From: CAZEJK01 sp964512045
GTDB lineage: Bacteria > Acidobacteriota > Thermoanaerobaculia > Thermoanaerobaculales > Sulfomarinibacteraceae
Direction of reading: 5' to 3'
Assembly: GCA_964512045.1 (NCBI GenBank)
Contig: CAZEJK010000063.1
Location: forward strand, 1-23,904
Length of the DNA: 23,904 nt
Positions within the stretch are counted from its first letter, which is position 1. Every line of letters begins with the position of its first letter. The notes under the pieces were generated by a model. That model worked only from the letters and a program-made list of their open reading frames with translations. It was not told where the DNA came from and did not search any database. Of the stretch, positions 8,840 through 16,634 are shown in pieces. A program made the translations under genes and the position numbers.

Positions 8840-9694
8840 ATGAAGGACCACGACCCATCGACCTTCGACGGCGAGCCCGGGGCGGACCAACACGCTCCGG
8901 CTGACGAGCTCGAGGCGGACCTCGAGCGTCTCATGCGCCGCGACGAGGCCGGTCACCCGCCGGCAACCAGAGTGTTCGCCGTGATCCCCGAGTCCGTGTT
9001 CGAAGCGTCGCCAGAGCAGTTTGCCGCATTCCTCCAGTCTGTCTTCGAGATCGAGGCGGGCGACGACGATCTGGTGGAGAGTGCGTTCGAGCCGGAGGAG
9101 CAACCAGGCGGACGCCGAGCCCTCGAGGCCGTGGTTCCGAGCGATGCCTTGAGCTGGAGGTTCGTCGATCTGGAGCATCTGCTCGCCGAGGTCGCCGCCG
9201 ACTTCGATGAGATCGACGAGCTCCTCGCCGGCCTGCAACGCGGCGACGGATGCGCTCCAGAGCTGAGCGAACGGTTGCGCAACGCCCTCCACGAGCACGA
9301 AGAGACCCTCGAGCCAGCAGCCGTGGTGAACGCCATCGACCGGGCGCCGGACGACGCCACGCGCTTCCAGCTCCTGTTCCGACAGGCACGCCACTCACTT
9401 CGCAATCTGAAAGCGTACCGGCTGAGCCGACACTCTCCGGGCACCCTCGTGTCCCGCCTGCGGCTGGAGGAGAACCTGGCAACGGTCCGCTATCTGGTGG
9501 AGTTTCTGCGCGCGATCCACCACGCCGCCCAGTCGTTCGAGGCGATCGAGATCCCCCGCCCCCACATCCGCGAGTACCTCGAGTACCTGTATCAGATGGA
9601 GGATTGGGACGAGATGGAGCGACTGGTCAGGCGGCTCGAGAAAGCCGTCCGACGTTTCGAGGCAAACCAGCGTCAGGCCCCCGACCGATCGTGA
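8840..9694 (+). CDS. Hypothetical helical protein, 284 residues
   Basis: No family recognised. Starts at the ATG 8840, the first start codon after the divergent pilT-like gene. The protein is acidic at the N-terminus (rich in Asp/Glu up to about residue 40) and predicted by eye to be mostly helical. A basic and aromatic C-terminal half contains short charged segments (RQARHSLRNLKAYRLSRH; YLEYLYQMEDWDEMERLVRR). No signal peptide, membrane helix or metal motif is seen. It is convergent with the large sensor kinase and its last 22 bases overlap that gene's end. The coding call rests on a long ordered frame whose alternative (the antisense extension of the pilT frame) has no family likeness. Divergent from the pilT-like gene, so a shared control region is possible, but no functional link can be shown. 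Confidence 0.75.
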   Translation: MKDHDPSTFDGEPGADQHAPADELEADLERLMRRDEAGHPPATRVFAVIPESVFEASPEQFAAFLQSVFEIEAGDDDLVESAFEPEEQPGGRRALEAVVPSDALSWRFVDLEHLLAEVAADFDEIDELLAGLQRGDGCAPELSERLRNALHEHEETLEPAAVVNAIDRAPDDATRFQLLFRQARHSLRNLKAYRLSRHSPGTLVSRLRLEENLATVRYLVEFLRAIHHAAQSFEAIEIPRPHIREYLEYLYQMEDWDEMERLVRRLEKAVRRFEANQRQAPDRS

Positions 9695-12600
9695 TCTTCG
9701 GCCCGCGCCTGCGCACGCCGTAGCGCCGCGGACAGCGTGGCGAGGTTGAACGGCTTGTGCAGCAGCTCGAACGACCGCCCGTGCTCGGAGGCAGACACAG
9801 CGATCTGTGTGGCGTAGCCGGTCATGAGCACCACGCCGAGCACGGGTCGCTCCTTCAACAGCTCCTCGGCCAGCTGGTCTCCTCGCTCTCCGGGCATGAC
9901 CACATCGGTCAGCAGCACGTCGATATCATCGCGCAGGGCGACGTGACGGCGCGCGGCCTCCGGTCCGTCGGCGGCGATCACGTCTCCGCCCAACGATCGG
10001 ACCATCTCCACCACGCTGGCCCGTACCGAGTCGGTGTCCTCGACAACCAGCACGACGCCTTCGAAGGTTGGGAGTGCCTTCTCCTCGACACCGATCGAGT
10101 CGGCGGAGGCCTGGGGGCTGGCGGCCGGCAGCTCCACCGTGAAGCACGAGCCTTCTTCAGGCTTGGTGCGAACCGAGATCGTTCCCCCCGTCCTCTGCAC
10201 GATTGCGTACACGGTCGACAGCCCGAGGCCAGTTCCCTTCCCCGCCGGCTTGGTCGTGAAGAACGGTTCGAACACGTGCTCCGCGGTGGCCGGATCCATC
10301 CCGACGCCAGTATCGGCCACCTCGAGGGTGACGCACCCTGCGGACCACCGTGACCGATCTCCCTCCGTGCGACCCGTCGGCGCCTCGGTGCGTCGCGTTT
10401 GGATCCGCAGCTGTCCCCCATCGGGCATGGCATCTCGCGCGTTGATGACCAGGTTCATGAGCACCTGCTCCAGCTGACTCGGATCCACCACAACCCACAG
10501 TGGTTCCGCAGCACAGTCGACCGCAAGCTCCGTGTCCTCGTTGAGAAACCCCTCCACCATGCCCTCGGACTGCCGCACGAACTCGTTCACATCGAGCACC
10601 TCTGGAACAGTCGCCTCTCGCCGGCTGAACGCCAGCAGCCGCCGGACCATTACTGCTGCCCGCTCACTCGCGGCAAGCACGGCACCGAGCCGTTGGCGGA
10701 CAAGCTCGTCGTCCTGGCGCTTGAGCATCAGCAGCTCACACTGCCCCATGATTCCGGCCAGCACGTTGTTGAAGTCGTGCGCCACTCCGCCGGCGAGACG
10801 GCCCACCGCCTCCATCTTCTGGGCGTGGCGCAGCTCCGCTTCGAGCCGCTCGCGGTCGCCAACGTCCCGACCGATGCCCTGTAGACCGACCACCACACCC
10901 TCGGCAACGATCGGGCGGGTCTTGAGCTCGATCACGACGCGTTCGCCGCTGGCAGACAGCAGCTCGAGCCGACCTTGCTCGCTGCTCCCACACGTCAGCG
11001 TGCGATCGAGCAGCGTCTTCCCGGTCTCGCGAAACCTCTCATCTACCACGTCGAGAAACGGTGCGCCGATCATCCGGTCGCTGCTCTCTCCAACCGCCCG
11101 TTGGGCCTCACGGTTGCAGCGCGTGATCCGCCCTTCCGGGTCGAGAGTGAAGATCAGGTCGTTGGCGTTCTCAAAAAGGTCGCGGAACCGTGCCTCCGAC
11201 TCCCGCAGCGCCGCTTCGGCAGCCTCCCGTTCCCGGACGAGCCCCTCCAGCTCGGACTGCCGCTCCTGCAACCCCCGAATTCTCCTGCGCGCGACCAAGA
11301 AGCCGAGGCCACCAATGGCCAGCGCACTGAGAACCTGGAACACGATCGACTCGTAGAAGCGGCCCGGGATCCGGAGCGCAACCCGGGCTTCGTGAACGGA
11401 GGCCCCTCTCCACGGATCCCCAGCGCGCACCCGGAAGATGTACTGCCCCGGTGGGAGGTTCGTGTAGTACGCCGTCCGCCGTTGGCCGGCGGCCACCCAG
11501 CCGTCGTCGAACCCGTCGAGCGTGTACGAGAACTCGAGTCGCTCGGGAGCGTACAGATCGAGAGCCGTGTAGCGGATCTGTACGCTGCGCTCACCCAGCG
11601 GGAGCACGACCGTGCTCTGTGGCGAACGATCCGTGCCGTTGGAGTAGACCCCCTCGATGACCGCCATGACGGACGCCTGGTCACGAGCCAGGCTCGACGG
11701 ATCGACAACCGAGGCGCCGCCGGCCGTCGGAAACCAGAGCCGTCCGTCCGGCGACTGGGCCCCATCCGGGTGAAAGCCGGAGTTGCACTCCGTGTCGGCC
11801 AGGCCATCGGTGGTTGTGAACAGATCGGGAGTGACCTGCTGGACCTCGCCCGCGAAGCACTTCATGAGCTGCGTCAGCCTGATCCGGAGCACTCCGCGGT
11901 GCGTACCGGCCCACAGCCACCCTTCACCGTCGAGCTGGACGTTCATCGCCACGTCACCGGGAAGCCCTTGAGCCTTCGAGCAAACCTGCACCTGCTCTCC
12001 GTCCACCAGCACGAGACCGGCGCCACCGGTACCGATCACGACCCGTCCGGGAGCCACCTCGACGATCGACAGGCCCGGAGCGGCGGTACCGATCACCTCG
12101 GGAGCGACCCTCTGCGGTGCACCCCCGTCCGGTGGCAGAACGAACAGCCCCGACCGCTGCCCGGACACCCAGATCGCCCCGGAGGATCCCTCGGCAAGCG
12201 AGAAGATCCCTTCGCTGGTTAGCCAACCCTCCGGACCGAGGCGCTCGAAGCGCTCTCCGGTACGCTCCCACAAACCGCCGTGGTGCGTGCCCACCAGCAG
12301 GCCACCGTCTCGGCGAACCAGAAGGGCCGTGATCAGATCTGTGCCCAGCTCGTGCGAACCGGCCAGAACCTCGAACGCGCCATTCTCGAGCCGTGCGAGG
12401 CCTCCTCCCGCCGTCCCGGCCCACACGGCGCCGTCGAACGTCTCGGCCAGCGCCAGCACGACCGTGTGGGGCACACCGTCGGCACCACCGAAGCGCTCGA
12501 CACGACCGTCACGCAGGCGCGATACGCCGTTGTCGCCCCCGAGCCAGATCGCACCATCCGATGTCGCGAGGATCGGCAGCACGAGATCGCTCGCCAGCCC

Positions 12601-13629
12601 ATCCTCCCTCGACCAGCTCACAAACGGTGTGTCCGCGATCTGAGTCAGGCCGCCGCCCATGGTACCAACCCACAGGTTGCCCTGACGGTCCTCGAGCAGC
12701 GCACGGATCAGGTCCCCGGACAGGCCATTCTCACTGGTCAGCGTCTGCAGCTCGTCCCCTGTGATCCGTACGAGACCATCACCGTTGGTGCCGGCCCAGA
12801 CATTGCCGTTGGCATCGCCCGTCACCGCCAGCACGTTGTCCGTCGGAAGCCCGTCGTCGCGTGAGAAGCGACGCACCCGACCATCGTGAACGGCGAGCAG
12901 CCCGTCGCCGTTGGTCGCCAGCCACACCACTCCGGCATCGTCCTGAAAGATCGAGGAAACTGGCGCAAGCGGACCGTCTGCCGTCGGAAGCACCGGCTCG
13001 AGCTCGCCGGCCCTTCGAACCCAGGCCGCGTCCTGTGTACCGATCCACAAGGCTCCGTTCCTGCCGGCAGCGAGCGCCCGCACCGAGCTCTCTGGCAGCC
13101 CTTCGATAGCCTCCGCCGAGCCGGCTCGATCGGAAAGTCGCAGCAACCGACCTTCGGTGCCGATCCACACTCCGTCGTCACCGCTCGGCGCCAGGCACCG
13201 GATCGGCTCATCCTCCCGGAGGTCTCCGCCACTCACCCGCACGAACGCATCGTCCACGACGGCGAGCAATCCTGCGGCCGTGCCGATCCAAACGGTGCCG
13301 TCACGGCTCACTGCAAGGTCCTGAACCAAGGGACTCTTCATGACCTCCACGTTCTCGGGAGAGAACACCTTCATGCGCACGCCATCGAACCGCACGACGC
13401 CTTCCTCGAGACCCAACCAGAGGTACCCCCGAGGGTCCTGTGCTATGGCGTGAACGCTGTTGACCGGCAGACCGTCTTCGGTCTCCCACACACGAATGCG
13501 GTACTGGCTCACCGACCGGCTCGGATCCAACCCAACTACATCGGCCGGCACGAGCAGCCCGAGGAGCAGTACCGCACAGGCGGCGAACGCACCTCGAGCC
13601 GATGCGAACCGAGGTTCGATCCAGCACAC
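9673..13629 (-). CDS. One-protein two-component system: Reg_prop propeller, Y_Y_Y, PAS, kinase, receiver
   Basis: 1318 residues from GTG 13629; a longer version from GTG 13680 adds 17 residues. Order: signal peptide or anchor (AACAVLLLGLLVP), about a dozen beta-propeller repeats of the two-component-regulator-propeller type (GYLWLGLEEGVVRFDG, GNLWVGTMGGGL, GAIWLGGDNGVSRL and similar) to about residue 650, a Y_Y_Y domain (about 670-754, LEFSYTLDGFDDGW), one membrane helix (about 761-780), a short coiled coil, PAS (about 815-928), HisKA with His951 in GGVAHDFNN, HATPase_c (DTGVGMD, GKGTGLGLSTV) and a C-terminal receiver with Asp1242 in LLTDVVMPGERG and Lys1292. The periplasmic propeller should bind a ligand; in Bacteroidota relatives this is often a glycan. 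There is no DNA-binding domain, so output must pass to another protein. Start choice: the candidate promoter at 13689-13718 would leave only two bases before GTG 13680, so GTG 13629 (weak AGAAG site) is preferred. Confidence 0.93.
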   Translation of the reverse strand: MCWIEPRFASARGAFAACAVLLLGLLVPADVVGLDPSRSVSQYRIRVWETEDGLPVNSVHAIAQDPRGYLWLGLEEGVVRFDGVRMKVFSPENVEVMKSPLVQDLAVSRDGTVWIGTAAGLLAVVDDAFVRVSGGDLREDEPIRCLAPSGDDGVWIGTEGRLLRLSDRAGSAEAIEGLPESSVRALAAGRNGALWIGTQDAAWVRRAGELEPVLPTADGPLAPVSSIFQDDAGVVWLATNGDGLLAVHDGRVRRFSRDDGLPTDNVLAVTGDANGNVWAGTNGDGLVRITGDELQTLTSENGLSGDLIRALLEDRQGNLWVGTMGGGLTQIADTPFVSWSREDGLASDLVLPILATSDGAIWLGGDNGVSRLRDGRVERFGGADGVPHTVVLALAETFDGAVWAGTAGGGLARLENGAFEVLAGSHELGTDLITALLVRRDGGLLVGTHHGGLWERTGERFERLGPEGWLTSEGIFSLAEGSSGAIWVSGQRSGLFVLPPDGGAPQRVAPEVIGTAAPGLSIVEVAPGRVVIGTGGAGLVLVDGEQVQVCSKAQGLPGDVAMNVQLDGEGWLWAGTHRGVLRIRLTQLMKCFAGEVQQVTPDLFTTTDGLADTECNSGFHPDGAQSPDGRLWFPTAGGASVVDPSSLARDQASVMAVIEGVYSNGTDRSPQSTVVLPLGERSVQIRYTALDLYAPERLEFSYTLDGFDDGWVAAGQRRTAYYTNLPPGQYIFRVRAGDPWRGASVHEARVALRIPGRFYESIVFQVLSALAIGGLGFLVARRRIRGLQERQSELEGLVREREAAEAALRESEARFRDLFENANDLIFTLDPEGRITRCNREAQRAVGESSDRMIGAPFLDVVDERFRETGKTLLDRTLTCGSSEQGRLELLSASGERVVIELKTRPIVAEGVVVGLQGIGRDVGDRERLEAELRHAQKMEAVGRLAGGVAHDFNNVLAGIMGQCELLMLKRQDDELVRQRLGAVLAASERAAVMVRRLLAFSRREATVPEVLDVNEFVRQSEGMVEGFLNEDTELAVDCAAEPLWVVVDPSQLEQVLMNLVINARDAMPDGGQLRIQTRRTEAPTGRTEGDRSRWSAGCVTLEVADTGVGMDPATAEHVFEPFFTTKPAGKGTGLGLSTVYAIVQRTGGTISVRTKPEEGSCFTVELPAASPQASADSIGVEEKALPTFEGVVLVVEDTDSVRASVVEMVRSLGGDVIAADGPEAARRHVALRDDIDVLLTDVVMPGERGDQLAEELLKERPVLGVVLMTGYATQIAVSASEHGRSFELLHKPFNLATLSAALRRAQARAEDHDRSGA

Positions 13630-13688
13630 GAGCAGCTTCTTAGCAAGAACCCTCGCAGCGGCAGCTCGCCAACACGCCACCGCGTGCG

Positions 13689-13718
13689 ACTCTATCGGGT
13701 GGGCACAGAACGTGTCAA
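13689..13718 (-). promoter_or_regulatory. Candidate sigma-70 promoter of the propeller kinase
   Basis: Minus strand: perfect -35 TTGACA (13713-13718), 18-base spacer, -10 TAGAGT (13689-13694). Transcription would start near 13682. Confidence 0.5.
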
Positions 13719-13730
13719 CGAGCCCGCATC

Positions 13731-14030
13731 TCAGCCAAGCAGACGGACAAGGCGCGCCAGATCACCGGCGTCGGTGGCTCCGTCGACCAGACAGTCCACT
13801 GAGCCCGGGGGCGCAGGAGCGCCGAACAGGAACCCGATCACAATCTCGAGATCCACATCATCGACGCTCCCGGACAGGTCTGCGTCACACTCGCTGGCAA
13901 CAGTCACGATCTGCCAGACATGGACTGCAGTCATCCCGAACTCGCCAGCCGCACGCTCGGTGACGTACAGCAGCTGCCGGGCGGGGTCGTACGCCGCTCC
14001 GTTCAGGAGCCCACAGTCCGGATCGAACAT
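13731..14030 (-). pseudogene. Truncated secreted protein ending in a dockerin type I domain
   Basis: The frame 14030-13731 encodes 99 residues that look like the end of a much larger protein. First comes a last beta-propeller-like blade (LLNGAAYDPARQLLYVTER, then VHVWQI), then a dockerin with two calcium-loop repeats, DADLSGSVDDVD and DCLVDGATDAGD, each with acidic residues at loop positions 1 and 12. There is no signal peptide and no upstream domain. The frame runs on to 14114 under the start of radC but that part is not protein-like. I read it as a 3' remnant left by a rearrangement that placed radC next to it. A real short dockerin protein is less likely. Confidence 0.55.
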
Positions 14031-14038
14031 GCTACGAT
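14010..14038 (+). promoter_or_regulatory. Weak candidate promoter of radC
   Basis: -10 TACGAT at 14033-14038 with a poor -35 (CCCACA, 14010-14015) at 17 bases. It lies inside the dockerin remnant on the other strand and would start about 27 bases before the radC ATG. Confidence 0.3.
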
Positions 14039-14071
14039 GGGGGCCCGTCCACGCGGAAAGCAGGTCGTGTG

Positions 14072-14788
14072 ATGAGCGATCGAATCCGCGAGATGGATCC
14101 CAGCCAACGTCCACGTGAACGCCTTCTCAGCTACGGTGCGTCCGCGCTGTCGGATGCCGAGCTGTTGGCCATCCTGCTGCGCTCCGGGCAGCGCGGCCGG
14201 GGTGCGCTGGCCGTCGCCAACGACTGGCTCGCCGAGGTCGGCGGTCTCGGTGGTCTCGTGCGCAGCGACGTCCACGAGATCCTGCAGCGTCCCGGCGTCG
14301 GGCCAGCCAAGGCCGCCGCCGTGGCTGCCGCGCTCGAGCTCGGCCGCCGGATCGCACGCGCCGAGCTGCGACCCGGACGTCTGCTCGATCGGCCGGAGGC
14401 GGCCGGCCCGTTCGTCGCCCGTCAGCTCCTCGGACGCCAGCAGGAGGTCTTCGGCATGATCACGCTCGACGGCCGCCACCGGATCATCGCCGTGCACGAG
14501 CTCACCAACGGCACCCGCAACCAGGCGCCGGTGGACCCGGCGGAGCTCTTCCGGCGTGCGGTTCTCGATCGCGCAGCGGGCGTTCTCGCGTTCCACAACC
14601 ACCCGTCCGGAGATCCCGAGCCGAGCTCCGACGATCTCGCCTTGACCCGCCGGCTTGCCGCCGCTGGGCACCACATCGGCGTCTCCCTGCTCGATCACCT
14701 GGTCGTCGGTGGTCAGCGATGGATCTCGATCCGCACGGCTCGAAGCGACCTGTTCACGTCGTCGGGCTGGCAGGTGAACGATCGGTGA
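14072..14788 (+). CDS. radC: RadC family JAMM/MPN+ protein
   Basis: 238 residues, near the family norm. N-terminal UPF0758 helical part (RPRERLLSYGASALSDAELLA), a helix-hairpin-helix (LQRPGVGPAK, 71-80), and the C-terminal JAMM metalloprotease-like domain with Glu125 and the signature HNHPSGDPEPSSDD (His175, His177, Asp188 as zinc ligands). The old link to recombinational repair is not well supported; the biochemical role of the family is unclear. ATG 14072 directly follows a GTG at 14069; the ATG is chosen. The gene stands alone, with its own weak promoter. Confidence 0.95.
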   Translation: MSDRIREMDPSQRPRERLLSYGASALSDAELLAILLRSGQRGRGALAVANDWLAEVGGLGGLVRSDVHEILQRPGVGPAKAAAVAAALELGRRIARAELRPGRLLDRPEAAGPFVARQLLGRQQEVFGMITLDGRHRIIAVHELTNGTRNQAPVDPAELFRRAVLDRAAGVLAFHNHPSGDPEPSSDDLALTRRLAAAGHHIGVSLLDHLVVGGQRWISIRTARSDLFTSSGWQVNDR

Positions 14789-14815
14789 CCGCGCCGCTCC
14801 CGGCACCGGGTATCC

Positions 14816-14844
14816 CTGCGATCTGCCGGCGGCTTCGATACACT
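14816..14844 (+). promoter_or_regulatory. Candidate promoter of the epimerase gene
   Basis: -35 CTGCGA (14816-14821), 17-base spacer, -10 TACACT (14839-14844). Start near 14851; GGGAGG Shine-Dalgarno at 14854-14859 and ATG at 14868. The TACACTGG octamer is shared with the region before the 284-residue gene. Confidence 0.45.
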
Positions 14845-14867
14845 GGCGCACTCGGGAGGTGCTGCAC

Positions 14868-15824
14868 ATGGCCAAGGTCCTGATCAGCGGCGGCGCCGGC
14901 TTCATCGGCTCCCACCTCGCCGCACGGCTGCTCGCTGACGGCCGCGAGGTGGTGGTGTTCGACAGCTTCGACGACGGCTACGACCCGGCGATGAAGCGGA
15001 GGAACATCGCACCACTCGCGGACAACCCGAGCTTCGCGTTGGTCGAGGGCGATATCCGCGACCAGAAGCTGGTGGAGCGAACGTACCGTCGCCACGGCAT
15101 CGCTGCGACCGTTCACCTGGCGGCCCGGTCCAGCTGCCGACACTCAGTGAAGGAGCCGAGGCAGGTCGCCGACGTGCAGCAGGTCGGCACCGCGACCCTG
15201 CTCGACGCTGCTCGCAAGTGGGGCGCCTACACGTTTCTCCTCGCCTCATCGGCCTCGGTGTACGGTGACCAGAAGGAGCTCCCGATGCGCGAGGACGCTC
15301 CTGCCGCGACGCCGCTCAGCCCGTATGGAGCTGCCAAGCGGGCTGCCGAGCTGCAGTGCCACGTCGCCCACCGGGTTTTCGGGATCAAGGCCACCTGCCT
15401 GCGGCTGTTCAGCGTCGTCGGTCCACGCCAGCGACCCGACATGGCGGTCGCGCGGTTCACCGACGCACTGCTGCAGAACGGCTCACCGCCACTCTACTCC
15501 GAGGGCAGCGGCCAGAGAGACTTCCTAGCTGTCGCCGACGCTGTGGAAGGGTTCGTGGCAGCGCTCGACGCAGAGCTCGACTGGGACGTGATCAATCTCG
15601 GCTCCGGCGTAACGACCCCCGTGACCCAGGTCCTGCGGCTGCTCGAGACCGAGCTGGGCCGCCGCAACCCTGCGGAGCCCCTTCCGGAGCAGCCCGGCGA
15701 TCTGCCAGCGACCCGCGCTGCGATCGATCGCGCGCAGCACCAGCTCGCCTGGAACCCCTCGACACCGCTCGAGACCGCGCTCTCCGAGTACCTGCGATGG
15801 CGGCTCGCATCCCAGGACGGGTGA
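14868..15824 (+). CDS. NAD-dependent nucleotide-sugar epimerase/dehydratase (extended SDR)
   Basis: 318 residues. Extended short-chain dehydrogenase fold: N-terminal NAD-binding GGAGFIGSHLA (8-18), the catalytic Ser in SSASVYG (127-133) and the Tyr/Lys pair in PYGAAK (Tyr153, Lys157). The segment FDSFDDGYDPAMKRRNI (31-47) resembles the equivalent part of the UDP-glucuronate/UDP-glucose 4-epimerase branch (CapI/LpsL-like), so a role in making a surface-polysaccharide sugar is likely; the exact substrate is not determined. Start choice: ATG 14868 has GGGAGG eight bases upstream; the in-frame GTG at 14859 would overlap that site. No glycosyltransferase neighbours are present. Confidence 0.93.
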   Translation: MAKVLISGGAGFIGSHLAARLLADGREVVVFDSFDDGYDPAMKRRNIAPLADNPSFALVEGDIRDQKLVERTYRRHGIAATVHLAARSSCRHSVKEPRQVADVQQVGTATLLDAARKWGAYTFLLASSASVYGDQKELPMREDAPAATPLSPYGAAKRAAELQCHVAHRVFGIKATCLRLFSVVGPRQRPDMAVARFTDALLQNGSPPLYSEGSGQRDFLAVADAVEGFVAALDAELDWDVINLGSGVTTPVTQVLRLLETELGRRNPAEPLPEQPGDLPATRAAIDRAQHQLAWNPSTPLETALSEYLRWRLASQDG

Positions 15825-15849
15825 CACGGCGCACCAAGTTGAGCTGAGC

Positions 15850-15892
15850 GCTAATGATAGTCGTCGCGATTCTCGTCTCCATCTGGTATTCT
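15850..15892 (+). promoter_or_regulatory. Promoter with Fur-box-like operator before the PerR/Fur gene
   Basis: The 19 bases at 15850-15868 begin GCTAATGATAGTC and match the classical Fur box at 12 of 19 positions, nearly all in the left two-thirds. An extended -10 TGGTATTCT (TATTCT at 15887-15892) lies 18 bases further on, and the box overlaps where the -35 should be (15864-15869). This is the usual geometry for negative autoregulation by a Fur-family protein. Confidence 0.4.
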
Positions 15893-15915
15893 CGAGGTGC
15901 GGAGGAAGCAGGCTT

Positions 15916-16317
15916 ATGGTACGGAGAACGCGAGAAACCCACCAGCGACGGGTCATCTACGAGACCATCAGGAACACCAAACGGCATCCGACTGCGGACT
16001 GGATCTACGAGAGGGTCCGCGAGACGATCCCCAAGGTCTCCCTGGGCACCGTCTATCGCAACCTGACGATCCTCAAGCAGGAAGGGTTGGTCCGAGAGCT
16101 GCAGACGGTGGACAAGCGCGCCCGCTACGACGCCGATCTCACACCCCACGCTCACTTCACGTGCATGGTGTGTGGCGAGATCCATGACGTCGAAGGAGTC
16201 GGCGAGATCCCGTGGGAGGGTCTGCGCGACCTCGTCGGGTGTGAGGTCGAGTATCAACGCGTGGAGTTCATCGGGTTCTGCCCGGGCTGCGTTCGCAAGG
16301 GGCGCCACACCAACTAG
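15916..16317 (+). CDS. Fur-family metalloregulator, PerR-like by its metal ligands
   Basis: 133 residues. Winged-helix DNA-binding domain (recognition segment VSLGTVYRNLTILKQEGLV, 41-59) and a dimerisation domain with two CxxC pairs (Cys83/Cys86 and Cys122/Cys125) for structural zinc. All five positions of the PerR regulatory site can be assigned: His24, Asp72, His78, His80 and Asp91. PerR has Asp at the two carboxylate positions where Fur usually has Glu, so a peroxide sensor is the better reading; Fur or another subtype is not excluded. ATG 15916 follows GGAGGA at nine bases. A Fur-box-like operator lies in its promoter. No catalase, peroxiredoxin or iron-uptake gene is adjacent. Confidence 0.93.
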   Translation: MVRRTRETHQRRVIYETIRNTKRHPTADWIYERVRETIPKVSLGTVYRNLTILKQEGLVRELQTVDKRARYDADLTPHAHFTCMVCGEIHDVEGVGEIPWEGLRDLVGCEVEYQRVEFIGFCPGCVRKGRHTN

Positions 16318-16319
16318 GA

Positions 16320-16622
16320 CCGGGACACACCACTTCGCTGCCGGGGCCGCGGGCCGATGACCGAATCGGTTGGCCGCCGGTGCTGCGATCGACGCGGAGA
16401 CCGAAAGGCGCGTGAGCCACCCTCCCGGCCCGCGAGACGCGGGCCACCACAACCGGATCGGCTGCCTCGTCAGTTGTAGGAGCCGGCGCTGGCCGCGGCG
16501 TGGCAGTGAGACCAGGGTGGGGGATGCGAAGCCGGGTCTCGCCGGCGGGAGGGTGCAAGGGCCTGTCTCCAACGCGGCCGCGGGCCGCAACCAAAGTGAT
16601 GCTCCGATGGCGCCGGTCCCGG
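16320..16622. ncRNA. Candidate structured RNA in a gene-free stretch (strand unknown)
   Basis: This 317-base gap between the PerR-like gene and the NifU-like gene shows no protein-like frame. It can form a fully nested set of helices: 16320-16326 with 16616-16622 (7 bp), 16331-16335 with 16594-16598 (5 bp), 16354-16358 with 16365-16369 (5 bp), 16396-16401 plus 16406-16409 with 16565-16570 plus 16561-16564 (6+4 bp), 16418-16427 with 16546-16555 (10 bp), 16427-16433 with 16439-16445 (7 bp), 16462-16466 with 16502-16506 (5 bp), 16508-16513 with 16535-16540 (6 bp). The 10-bp helix closes a four-way junction. The core 16396-16570 is 175 nt, near the size of 6S RNA, but I see no conserved motif of 6S, RNase P, tmRNA, SRP RNA or a known riboswitch. 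Helices of this size also arise by chance in GC-rich DNA. Confidence 0.3.
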
Positions 16623-16634
16623 CCAGCGGTCTCG

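Noticed and set aside
8753..9394. Upstream extension of the pilT-like frame by 214 codons
   Set aside because: The extension has no family likeness and is antisense to the plus-strand 284-residue gene. A Shine-Dalgarno supports the start at 8752.
16320..16622. RNase P RNA, tmRNA, SRP RNA or a cobalamin/FMN/TPP riboswitch in the gap
   Set aside because: None of the conserved cores (for example GAGGAAAGUCC of RNase P or the T-arm and CCA end of tmRNA) occurs on either strand.
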